Source: Armatimonadota bacterium (GTDB taxonomy: Bacteria; Armatimonadota; Chthonomonadetes; Chthonomonadales; CAJBBX01). From it: 64,000 bases of DNA. A program made the translations under genes and the position numbers. The stretch spans positions 1 to 64,000 of the forward strand of contig JAPLCQ010000069.1 in assembly GCA_026392115.1 (NCBI GenBank). Direction: 5' to 3'. Position 1 is the stretch's first letter. Every line of letters begins with the position of its first letter. Positions 51,960 to 59,756 of this stretch are shown piece by piece. A model generated the notes under the pieces. It saw only the letters and a program-made list of their open reading frames with translations. It searched no databases and was not told the DNA's origin.

Positions 51960-52046
51960 AACGCCTCCTAAGGAGCCCTTTTCTACGCTCCGCTACGGGC
52001 ATGATGCTTGGCCGAAACGGCCGTGCTCTGCCTGTGGCGGGGCGTT
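51960..52046 (+). promoter_or_regulatory. Structured leader with terminator-like hairpin, copy 2
   Basis: AACGCCTC (51960) pairs with GGGGCGTT (52039) and is followed by TTT; inside is GGCCGAAACGGCC. It has the same closing stem and position relative to the promoter as 32784..32889. The TTTT after the stem makes it a plausible terminator needing antitermination. Confidence 0.6.
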
Positions 52047-52092
52047 TTTGCGTTGGGAGGGCGGAAGAGGGAGAGGGCGATACCGGACGGAC

Positions 52093-53265
52093 GTGACGGT
52101 GCGCATCCCCGCGGTGTGGGGCTCCGGGTGGCCCTGGTACGAGATGCCCTACCGGCCTCGAGTGATGCACGTGCACGAGGTGCAGGTCTTCGACGATATC
52201 GGGCGACGGATGGCGGCCTCGGCCTCGGTGCGGATCAACAACCGATGGGGCGACATGAGCGGGGTCTTCGGGAACTTCTCGGCGACGCTGACGGCCTCGA
52301 ACGGCGCGGGATGGGCAGTGCAGCGGCTGCGCGGAGTGCTGGCCGGGAGCCCTGGTCTGCAGGTGAGCCGGCAGGACCCGGCGCGGTACGCCGAGGGCGT
52401 GATCCACGATCCCAGCTACAAGCTGCGGCGCCCGCTGGGGCAGGAGATCATCCTGGACGGATGGTGCATCTACTCGGCCGTGCGGCTGCTGATGGAGATC
52501 GGGCAGATACACCCGGACTTCCTGGTGAACATCCCCTGGTACCCCTACGGGCCGGCAGGCTACGACTGCCCGTACCCGATCCTGGGCAGGGGCACGGGGC
52601 TGAGCCCCAGGTTCCGGTTCATGCCCGACGCCACGGTGATGGGCGTGCTGAGCGACCTGGTGCAGGACGCGGGCTGCGTGGACCCGATCACCGGCGTGAG
52701 CGTGCCCTACTTCTGGGGCTTCGACCGGTGGGGGCAAGCGCACTTCGAGCCATTCGACCCCAGGGGGCTGCCCGTGGCGACATGGTACACGGACACCGAT
52801 CTGACGGGGCTGCACCGGATCGAGGAGATCCAGGTGATCAACTCCATCGAGGACCTGCGGACGGAGATCACGTTTCAGGGGCACGACGCGCTGACGAACG
52901 AGCTGCTCAATCTGCATGTTCCCCTGCCGGCGGACCTGGCGACGGCGGGCTTCAACTACCCGTGGTTCGAGCGGAACAGCCGTTGGAGCTCCGAGGAGTA
53001 CGTGGGGCGGCTGATGGGCAGCGCGGTGAACGCGGCCAGCCTGCCGGGGCAGCTCGTGCGGATGCTGGTGCCGTTCGACCCGAATGTGTTTGCCGGGCAA
53101 CTGGTGGGGGTGCGTGAGCGGCAGGCTCTGGGCGGATCGGGCCTCTTCGTGATCACCTCGCTGGAGAGCCGGTACGGGCTGATGGACGCGACGGGGCGGC
53201 ACGGCGAGCAGGAGTGCCACAGCATCGTGACGGCGCGGGCGGCCGAGTCGCTGATGCCGGCGTAG
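52093..53265 (+). CDS. Tail-region structural protein
   Basis: A 390-residue protein; the frame is open to TTG 52048, but GTG 52093 behind AGAGGGAGAGGG is more likely. Beta-rich N-terminus (HVHEVQVFDDIGRRMAASAS, FSATLTASNGAGW), middle VLSDLVQDAGCVDPITGVSV and C-terminal VREYQ-like segment (QLVGVRERQALGGSGLFVIT) resemble baseplate/tail hub proteins of the phage-late-control (gpD/gp27) type. This identification is tentative. Confidence 0.6.
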   Translation: MTVRIPAVWGSGWPWYEMPYRPRVMHVHEVQVFDDIGRRMAASASVRINNRWGDMSGVFGNFSATLTASNGAGWAVQRLRGVLAGSPGLQVSRQDPARYAEGVIHDPSYKLRRPLGQEIILDGWCIYSAVRLLMEIGQIHPDFLVNIPWYPYGPAGYDCPYPILGRGTGLSPRFRFMPDATVMGVLSDLVQDAGCVDPITGVSVPYFWGFDRWGQAHFEPFDPRGLPVATWYTDTDLTGLHRIEEIQVINSIEDLRTEITFQGHDALTNELLNLHVPLPADLATAGFNYPWFERNSRWSSEEYVGRLMGSAVNAASLPGQLVRMLVPFDPNVFAGQLVGVRERQALGGSGLFVITSLESRYGLMDATGRHGEQECHSIVTARAAESLMPA

Positions 53266-53389
53266 CGCGCGCGGCGCGCGCTGAGGAGGTGAGGGGGCGA
53301 GGAGGTGACCGCACCGTCAACGGCGGCGCCGGTCTCACATCCTCACCTGAAGCACCTGAATCACCTCCTCACGACCGAAGGGAGTAGAG
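53266..53389 (+). repeat. SD/anti-SD element E7 (short-loop type)
   Basis: GAGGAGGTGAGGGGGCGAGG-type arm, short loop, TCACATCCTCACCTGAAG-CACCTGAATCACCTCCTCAC arm with two changes, then GACCGAAGGGAGTAGAG and ATG. It is the only copy beyond the cargo island. Confidence 0.9.
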
Positions 53390-54751
53390 ATGGCTGCACC
53401 ACAGACTGGGCTGCCCACCGCGGGCGCGATCGTTACGGTTCTGGATGGGCTGGGGGCCTGGTTCAAGCGGCTGCCGGCCGCCCACGGGCTGGGGCAGGCG
53501 AGCGAGAGCGGGGCCGGGACGATCGGTTACTACGGCATGCAGGCGCTGGCCTCGATCCTAGGGGACGGGAGCAGCGGAACGCCGGGGATCGATAGCCCGG
53601 ACCTGCAGACGCACCTGCAGAGCGGGCTGAACACCCTGGCGCTGAACAGCCGGTACGACGTGATCGGAGCGACGCTCTGCCGCCAGATGCTGACGGGCCT
53701 GGACCAGTTCATTGTGCAGCGGGCTCCGGCGGGCTGGTCGCTCATCGGGACGAGCGTTGGGGCGCTGGACGCGCTGCTGCTCCGCATGAACGGTGTGAGC
53801 GCATCGGCGCCGGCCCCCACGGCGGATACGCCGACGCTGACGCCTGCCACGGGCGGGGCGATACCGGAGAACAGCACGGGCTCGCGGGTGCAGGTGAGCC
53901 TGGTAGGCGCCTCCGATTGGCTGGAGAGCCTGCCGTCGACCGCGTCGACACAGGTGGCCATGGCCGCGCCCAAGTCGGCCTACACGCTGGCAGGGCTGAG
54001 CGGGAACGTGCCCGTTGGCGTGACCAAGTTGCGCGTCTACCGGCAGCTGCAGGGCGCCGGCGCCGGAGACCCCTACTACTGGTACCAGGACGTGGCGGTG
54101 ACGGCCGGGACGGCATGGTCGACCTACACGATGACGCTGCGACAGCCGGACATGGGGCTCAGGCTGGACATTCAGCCGCCAAGCTGGCTGCAGGCGATGG
54201 CCCTGCCGGAGGCGGCGGCGCTGATGGCGCTGGCCTACGGGAGCCTGACGCCAGGAGCGGGCGCCGGCGCGGCCATGGCGTACCAGGCGATGATGGACCC
54301 GAGCAACGTGGCGCTGAACCCGGGCACGGACTTCCTGGGCGTGGGGACCCCGGCGGCGGCGGCGCTCTTCGGGTCGAAGGTGCTGGGTGGAGCCTGGACG
54401 AACGGGACGATCCAGACGGCCAACGACCTGACCGTGGCGCCGGGCATTCAAGGCTTCGCGGGGAGCTCCGGCGGTCTGCAGGCTCGAGTGACGGCGACGC
54501 TGAGCGGGGGCAGCGCGGCGGTGATCACGGCAATCACCTATACCTACTATGACGCGACGCATCCGCCGTCCGGGACGGTGCAGACGGCCACGGTGACGGG
54601 GCTCTCAGTATCGCTGGCCGATGCGATCGGGTCCACGGCGGACCTCGGCATCCCCGCGGGGCGGCTGGTAAAGACAGTGACCGCCCTGACCGTGACGGGG
54701 CGGACGACCGGGACGATCCTGATCGAGGCGAAGGCGCCGAGGACGATCTAG
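53390..54751 (+). CDS. Tail/fibre structural protein
   Basis: A 453-residue protein rich in Gly, Ala and Thr. Helical N-terminal 130 residues (YYGMQALASILGDGSSGTPG) are followed by beta segments with an Ig/Fn3-like unit (VTKLRVYRQLQGAGAGDPYY) and a C-terminal beta domain (VTATLSGGSAAVITAITYTY). No family named. It is probably a fibre or baseplate component from position. Confidence 0.65.
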   Translation: MAAPQTGLPTAGAIVTVLDGLGAWFKRLPAAHGLGQASESGAGTIGYYGMQALASILGDGSSGTPGIDSPDLQTHLQSGLNTLALNSRYDVIGATLCRQMLTGLDQFIVQRAPAGWSLIGTSVGALDALLLRMNGVSASAPAPTADTPTLTPATGGAIPENSTGSRVQVSLVGASDWLESLPSTASTQVAMAAPKSAYTLAGLSGNVPVGVTKLRVYRQLQGAGAGDPYYWYQDVAVTAGTAWSTYTMTLRQPDMGLRLDIQPPSWLQAMALPEAAALMALAYGSLTPGAGAGAAMAYQAMMDPSNVALNPGTDFLGVGTPAAAALFGSKVLGGAWTNGTIQTANDLTVAPGIQGFAGSSGGLQARVTATLSGGSAAVITAITYTYYDATHPPSGTVQTATVTGLSVSLADAIGSTADLGIPAGRLVKTVTALTVTGRTTGTILIEAKAPRTI

Positions 54752-55629
54752 TGTGGCTTGAGGCGCAGGGGCTGCCGATCGACGCGAGAGTTGGGTCATG
54801 GGTTCGGTTCCAATACGAGGTGCCGGCCAACACTCCCGGGTACGTGTGGGCGTTCGGCGGCTCCGGCGGCTACCCGGAGTACGGCGGGCTGGTGGGCGCC
54901 TACGGTACGTGGCTGGATAACGGCTACGTGCTCTCCTCGCGGACACAGGGGATGGTTGGCGCCACGTGCATATGGGCGACGTCAAAGCCGGTACCCGGAG
55001 GCAACTGGCGCGGCTACTGCGACACGACGGACGGATACCCTGGCTGCCCATGGTCGTCGCAGATCGTGGGGGCCGTGCTGGTGGGGACGACGCCGGACGA
55101 GCAGATAGCGATCGTGAACCAGTGCCTGCGCGAGTGCGCGGGACTCGGGCCGGGCGTGACCATGGAGACCATCCACATACCGCTGCTGGGCGTGGGCACG
55201 ATCCGGATCGACAGCGCGCGCATGTTCATCCACGAGGTGCTGAGCGGAGCCCCGGCGCCTCCGGTCTATACGGTGGCCTCGTGCTGCGCGGAGCGGCGCG
55301 GCGTGGTGGTTGCGGTCGGGCTGGGAGCGAGCGGGGCGACGTCGCAGGCCCTGGTGATCAGCGTGAACCGGGCGGCCATGAAGCCGGGCTCGCCGTGGAG
55401 CAGCGCCACGCTCTGCGACGTGGACAAGGGCTCGAAGCTGGGGTTGGCGTTCCTTCCGGACGGGACCCTGATGGTGGCCTACACCGTGGGCGGCGCGAAC
55501 GTCTGCCGGACGAACCTGAGCATGGGCGACGCGGGGTACTGGTCCGGCGCGGAGGCCTTCCCGGCTTCTCCGTCCATGCTGAACGCTGGGAACGACGGCA
55601 TCACCGCATGGAAAGTGAGGACGGGCTGA
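54751..55629 (+). CDS. Virion protein, possibly receptor-binding
   Basis: A 292-residue protein that starts in the last base of the previous stop. Aromatic and Gly-rich N-terminal part (GYVWAFGGSGGYPEYGGLVG); C-terminal half has beta-propeller-like blades (GLAFLPDGTLMVAYTVGG, GANVCRTNLSMGD) similar to BNR/sialidase repeats. The next gene but one repeats this theme. No enzyme motif. Confidence 0.6.
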   Translation: MWLEAQGLPIDARVGSWVRFQYEVPANTPGYVWAFGGSGGYPEYGGLVGAYGTWLDNGYVLSSRTQGMVGATCIWATSKPVPGGNWRGYCDTTDGYPGCPWSSQIVGAVLVGTTPDEQIAIVNQCLRECAGLGPGVTMETIHIPLLGVGTIRIDSARMFIHEVLSGAPAPPVYTVASCCAERRGVVVAVGLGASGATSQALVISVNRAAMKPGSPWSSATLCDVDKGSKLGLAFLPDGTLMVAYTVGGANVCRTNLSMGDAGYWSGAEAFPASPSMLNAGNDGITAWKVRTG

Positions 55630-56051
55630 TGGCATACGGGCGGATCTACAACCGGGCGAAGTACCGCCTCCTGCGGGGCGAGGAGCACCTGAACTCCGAC
55701 ACCTACAAGGCCATGCTGGTGGGCACGGGCTACGCGTTCGACGCCGACCAGGACTACGTGGCCGATGTGGTGGCGCAGGAGCTGAGCGGCACAGGCTACG
55801 CGCGGATGACGCTGGGCAGCCTGACCGTGACGCTGGACGACACGAACGACCGGGCGGTGTGGGGCGCGGCCTCGGTGACCTGGACCGGCATCAACGCCGG
55901 GACGATCCTCGGTGTGGTGGTCTACCGGCATGTGACCAGCGACGCGGACAGCCCCCTGGTGGCCTACTACGAGAACGGGCCGATCGTGACAGACGGCAAC
56001 GACGAGGCCTTCAACATCGACAGCACCGAAGGGCTCTTGCAGTTCCTCTGA
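55629..56051 (+). CDS. Small virion protein
   Basis: A 140-residue protein: YRLLRGEEHLNSDTYKAMLV, DVVAQELSGTGYARMTLGSL and GILGVVVYRHVTSD-like segments match a widespread small phage structural family found next to tail fibre genes. The start overlaps the previous TGA and the stop overlaps the next ATG. Confidence 0.75.
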   Translation: MAYGRIYNRAKYRLLRGEEHLNSDTYKAMLVGTGYAFDADQDYVADVVAQELSGTGYARMTLGSLTVTLDDTNDRAVWGAASVTWTGINAGTILGVVVYRHVTSDADSPLVAYYENGPIVTDGNDEAFNIDSTEGLLQFL

Positions 56052-56812
56052 TGGGTTACTACAGCGAGGGCGATATCCCGATCCCGCCGACTCCGGTCCC
56101 GGAGGGCGACCACTCGCGGACGCTCCGTTTCGCAGTGCTCGGCGGGATCGCGCTGCAGCCCAGCGCCCGGGGGCGGCGGTCGCGGACGATGGCGGCGGCA
56201 GAGGTCCGGGGGCAGGTGAGCCGGCCCGTGGTGACGCGGCTGGTGGGCGGCACGGCGGTCTGCCGATACTCGGTGCTGGAGCCGGCGGTCGGCTCCGGGG
56301 TGGCTCCGACCATCGAGGTGATGACGCAGACGGCGGACAACGTGCGGTGGTCCGAGGCGCTGGGATGCGACGCCGCGGAGTGGACGGCCGAGCAGCAGAT
56401 CGCGAGCAGCGACGACGGCGCGGCGTTCGGGGTGAAGCACCGGCACGGGGCCGGGGTGCTCTACAGCAAGAGCGGCGCGGTGAAGTGGCTGAGCACGGCT
56501 GACCCGTTCGCGTGGAGCGGTTCCGGGTCCTCGATCGGGTTCAGCGGGGCGGCGCGGGGGCTGGTCTGCACGCGGTCGAACCTGCTCGTCGGCGCGCTCT
56601 ACCACGCGAGCGCGGCGGTAGGGGCGAGGTGGAGCGCCGTGCGGTCGATGGACGGCGGCTCGACCTGGTCGCAGTCGTTCCCGTCGAAGCAGCCGGACGC
56701 GAGCGCGGGCTGCGCTCTGGCGGCGATCGGGGATGTTGTGGTGTGGGTCTATTCGTCGGCGAATGGTGCGCTCCACCTGGTGAGCACGGACGGCGGTGCC
56801 ACGTGGAGCTGA
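56051..56812 (+). CDS. BNR/Asp-box repeat virion protein
   Basis: A 253-residue protein. VRSMDGGSTWSQSF and LVSTDGGATWS are Asp-box (SxDxGxTW) motifs of sialidase-like beta-propellers. No catalytic sialidase residues are seen and only part of a propeller is present, so glycan binding is likelier than hydrolysis. The propeller may be completed by other subunits. Confidence 0.7.
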   Translation: MGYYSEGDIPIPPTPVPEGDHSRTLRFAVLGGIALQPSARGRRSRTMAAAEVRGQVSRPVVTRLVGGTAVCRYSVLEPAVGSGVAPTIEVMTQTADNVRWSEALGCDAAEWTAEQQIASSDDGAAFGVKHRHGAGVLYSKSGAVKWLSTADPFAWSGSGSSIGFSGAARGLVCTRSNLLVGALYHASAAVGARWSAVRSMDGGSTWSQSFPSKQPDASAGCALAAIGDVVVWVYSSANGALHLVSTDGGATWS

Positions 56813-56825
56813 ACGGGAGGGCGCA

Positions 56826-58859
56826 ATGCCGGGAAGCATCGGGCTGGGCATCAGATTGGCGTGCGCTGCCGGCTGGCAGCTGGAGGACATGATGGGCAAA
56901 CTACCGTTTGTTATCGCGGCGGCCGACGCCCCCGCAGAGTGGCAGCAGGCTGCTAGCACGGTGTGCGGCGCCGTTGACGACTCGGTCGCTATCAACGCGG
57001 CGCTGGCGTCGCTCGGGTCGGATGGTGGGCTCATCCAGTTCAGCCCCGGCACGTTCGTGATCGCCCAACCTATCAACCTGAACCTGGCCGACAAGGTCGT
57101 GTTCCAGGGATCGAACATCGGCGGCACCTACATCCACCTGGCGACGAATGCGAACTGCCACATGTTCTACGGCGATGCGCACTCGATCTTCTACCGGTGG
57201 ACTGGGCTGCACATCATCGGCCGGTCGGCGTATCAGAGCAAGAGCGTGACCTACCCGTACGACATGATCGACGGGATCCACCTGGAGAGCGTTGCGGAGG
57301 ACACAGGCACCAACCTGACGGTCCACGCGTCCGACGCGACGAAGTTCGCTCCGGATGGTCACACGATGGTCGCCGGCGCGGACGTGAACAAGGTTGTGGT
57401 GATCGGATACAGCGCCTCGCCGGCCTGGGCCGCGGGCGAGTACCTGATCACTGCCAACGATGACACGTACTGGACGCTCTCTCCGTGCTCGTCGGGCGGA
57501 GTGGCCGCGCCGACGTCGCCGGCAGCCGTGGGCACCGCAGGCGGGGTATGGCGACTGCTCTCCACCGGTCAGGGCGCTTACGACGTGCAGGTCGACAACT
57601 GCTGGGTGCAGGCCTGCAAGGGGCACGGGTACTGGTTCCGCGAGGGATGGGGCGTACACCTGGGCGATCGGACCATCGGGGAGTACAACGCGGGAGACCA
57701 GGTGCGGTTCGCCGACCGTCCGCTGGCGCGGCCAGACTACGGCCCGGAGATCCACTCTGGCAAGTACTTGAGCTTCACGGACAACACGGCCGCAGGCGCG
57801 GGGTCGGCGGCGGGGCTGGGCCACGGCGTCTACCTGGGCGCCGGCAACTACAGCGCGTCGCTGGTGGGCAACCAGCTCCGGTCCGATGTGGCCAACCGGG
57901 CGCCGCTCTGCTTGTTCGGAGACGCCGCGAGGGTGGCCGGAAGCGGCAAGCACAGCATCATGGGCAACATGTTCCTGGTCACTGTCGGCCAAGCGTCCGT
58001 GCATCACATCCAGGTGCTGGCTTGCGAGCGAAACCGGATCATCGGGAACACGTTCCCAGGCGTTGCTCCGGCTGCGGGCAACATCATCGGGGTCCACATT
58101 CCGGTCTCGGCGTACGCCTGTTACAACATCATCGATGACAACGACTTCGGGTTCAGCGTGGCGGGCGACCTGCCCATCAACGCGCTTCAGGGGCGGCAGT
58201 ACATCGGACACAACAACCGTGGCTACTGCAGCAAGGTGCAGGGGTTCATCGACTGCCCGCACGAGCACGGAGACGCCCGGACGCTGCACCTGACGCCGGC
58301 CACGGCCTCGGCGCAGGGAGTGCAGACAGGGCTGTTCGGTTCAACCGCCAGTGTCGGGCCGACCGTTCCGGCGGGCGCCGTGGTGGCCTGCACGGTGCAG
58401 CCTCAGAACGCCAACGCCGCGGCACACTCCTGGTACGCCTACGTCTACCGCAACACGATCCGGGTGACCAGCACGGAGGACCTCGACGACGACGACGCGT
58501 CGATCAGCACCACGCTGAGCATCGCGAACGACGCCGCGGCACGGTTCGACCTGATGGGCAATACCGGGACGCCGTTCTCGGCCGCCGTGGCCGGAGACTG
58601 GGTGCGCGTGTACAACTCGGGCGGCACGCCGATCGGCACGTACTACATCGAGGTGAAGGTCAGCTCCGGGGCCGGCGTGACGTGCTACGGGGCGACGCCT
58701 CCTGCCCTGACCTCGGGCGATACGTGCAAGCTGCTGAAGGGCTACAAGCTCAGCGTGACCGCCGAGTTCACCAACCAGGACCGGAGCATCGAGCCGCTGG
58801 TGAGCGTGAACGGGATCGACACCAAACACCCGCTGGACCTCACGACACCTGTGGTGTAG
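56826..58859 (+). CDS. Tail spike with right-handed beta-helix
   Basis: A 677-residue protein from ATG 56826 behind GGGAGGG. GAVDDSVAINAALASLGSDG and GLIQFSPGTFVI are the standard entry to a pectate-lyase-like spike. Helix rungs run through about residue 480 (IMGNMFLVTVGQASVHHIQV, NRIIGNTFPGV). A C-terminal beta domain ends in DTKHPLDLTTPVV. Such trimeric spikes bind or cut capsule and O-antigen. It is the last large phage gene. Confidence 0.85.
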   Translation: MPGSIGLGIRLACAAGWQLEDMMGKLPFVIAAADAPAEWQQAASTVCGAVDDSVAINAALASLGSDGGLIQFSPGTFVIAQPINLNLADKVVFQGSNIGGTYIHLATNANCHMFYGDAHSIFYRWTGLHIIGRSAYQSKSVTYPYDMIDGIHLESVAEDTGTNLTVHASDATKFAPDGHTMVAGADVNKVVVIGYSASPAWAAGEYLITANDDTYWTLSPCSSGGVAAPTSPAAVGTAGGVWRLLSTGQGAYDVQVDNCWVQACKGHGYWFREGWGVHLGDRTIGEYNAGDQVRFADRPLARPDYGPEIHSGKYLSFTDNTAAGAGSAAGLGHGVYLGAGNYSASLVGNQLRSDVANRAPLCLFGDAARVAGSGKHSIMGNMFLVTVGQASVHHIQVLACERNRIIGNTFPGVAPAAGNIIGVHIPVSAYACYNIIDDNDFGFSVAGDLPINALQGRQYIGHNNRGYCSKVQGFIDCPHEHGDARTLHLTPATASAQGVQTGLFGSTASVGPTVPAGAVVACTVQPQNANAAAHSWYAYVYRNTIRVTSTEDLDDDDASISTTLSIANDAAARFDLMGNTGTPFSAAVAGDWVRVYNSGGTPIGTYYIEVKVSSGAGVTCYGATPPALTSGDTCKLLKGYKLSVTAEFTNQDRSIEPLVSVNGIDTKHPLDLTTPVV

Positions 58860-58883
58860 GCGGGGACGAGAGGAGGGCATCGC

Positions 58884-58940
58884 GTGGGCAACGTGACCAG
58901 CCAGCTACCGGACGAGGAGGCCCGCCCTCCCCCGGCGTGA
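58884..58940 (+). CDS. Possible 18-residue peptide
   Basis: GTG 58884 has GAGGAGGGC 5 bases upstream and runs 18 codons (NVTSQLPDEEARPPP). Only the strong RBS supports it. Confidence 0.2.
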   Translation: MGNVTSQLPDEEARPPPA

Positions 58941-58965
58941 TCGCATCGCATGGGCTATCCTGAGA

Positions 58966-59002
58966 AGCAAGGCTCCTCCGCACAACCTGGAGGGGCCTTG
59001 CT
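58966..59002 (+). terminator. Prophage late terminator
   Basis: AGCAAGGC and GCCTTGCT enclose a second CCTCC/GGAGG stem and an 9-base loop, followed by GTTG. It ends the late transcript 52 bp before the right attachment core. Confidence 0.75.
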
Positions 59003-59028
59003 GTTGCGTGGGGGGGCTCCGGCTTGGG

Positions 59029-59553
59029 CTACTGAATGATGGGTAGAGGTTGCGTGGGCTCGTCGACGCAGTGGACATCGTTCATCCGCATGGTGATCCA
59101 CGGCGCCATCCCCCGCTTGCGCGCCCGGGCGATCCAGAGCGCGTAGGGGTCGATGCCGTCCTGGTGGAGACGCCACGCGGTGTGGATCCAATCCCGTGCG
59201 CCCTTGCGGCCGTCGGCGGCCGTGCTGGCAAGGAGCGGCTGGTCGTCGGGACCGGCGGGATCATACCCGCGCCAGATGTGGTCCCACGCCTTGCTGGCGT
59301 AGCTCGTCCGCATGCAGTTGGGGCAGAGCATCAGCTCGCGCACCTGCGTGCCCGCGTACTGGTCGACCCAGGAGGCCACAGTCTCGGCGTCCAGCTTCTG
59401 CCCGGCCCGCGTGCCGAAGTAGTGGCTGTCGTCCTCGTTCAGGCAGAGGCCGCCGGGCGCCGGCTTCGCGGCCGCCTCGGCCTCGGGCTCGTTCATCAGC
59501 GCCACAGCCGCAGCGGCCGCCGCCGCCTTCGCCAGATCGCGTCGTGCCATCAT
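59029..59553 (-). pseudogene. 5' part of the TIM-barrel glycosyl hydrolase gene split by the prophage
   Basis: ATG 59553 has GGAGGAG 6 bases upstream and opens a twin-arginine-like leader (MARRDLAKAAAAAAAVALM). HIWRGYDPAGPDDQPL, RGMAPWITMRMNDVH follow and are typical of family-10-like barrels. Host sequence stops at the GTGGG core (59054-59058); eight phage-coded residues (QPLPIIQ) precede a TAG at 59029. The rest of the gene is 16361..17479. The 166 host codons contain the first strands of the barrel only, so this product should be inactive. Confidence 0.88.
59054..59058. other. attR core (GTGGG)
   Basis: Same five bases as at 17469. In both junctions they fall in the same codon phase (CCC AC on the coding strand), so excision restores the gene without any frame change. 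Confidence 0.8.
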
Positions 59554-59756
59554 GGTGGGCTCCTCCGGCGGTAGGTTCGGGCTGAAGACGGCGGTTCCCT
59601 GCATGAGGGCCGGCCGCCTTGGTCGGCAAGGTCAACACCCGACATCGTTGACCTTGTTGACCGTGTTGTCGATGGAGGCCCGGGCCTGATGCGTCATGGC
59701 CCTCGGGCCGGTACTATGGGTCTGCGCGGGTGCGTTCGCCGCGCCCGGAGGGTCCC

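Larger units (their letters stand above)
17469..59058. mobile_element. Integrated prophage, serine-integrase type, about 41.6 kb
   Basis: It is bounded by a GTGGG direct repeat whose fusion restores the interrupted host gene. It contains integrase, repressor, replication, packaging, HK97 head, connector and fibre genes in usual phage order, plus toxin-antitoxin and defence cargo. No tape-measure gene and no endolysin are recognised, so virion type and competence are open. No insertion sequence or obvious decay is seen inside. Confidence 0.95.

Noticed and set aside
39163-53389. CRISPR-like array
   Set aside because: The repeats are kilobases apart, each before a gene, with no spacers or cas genes; they are a dispersed intergenic family.
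59605-59756. Phage sequence beyond attR
   Set aside because: The reconstructed host gene needs everything from 59054 upward to be host; the 9-mer repeats there are therefore host-borne.
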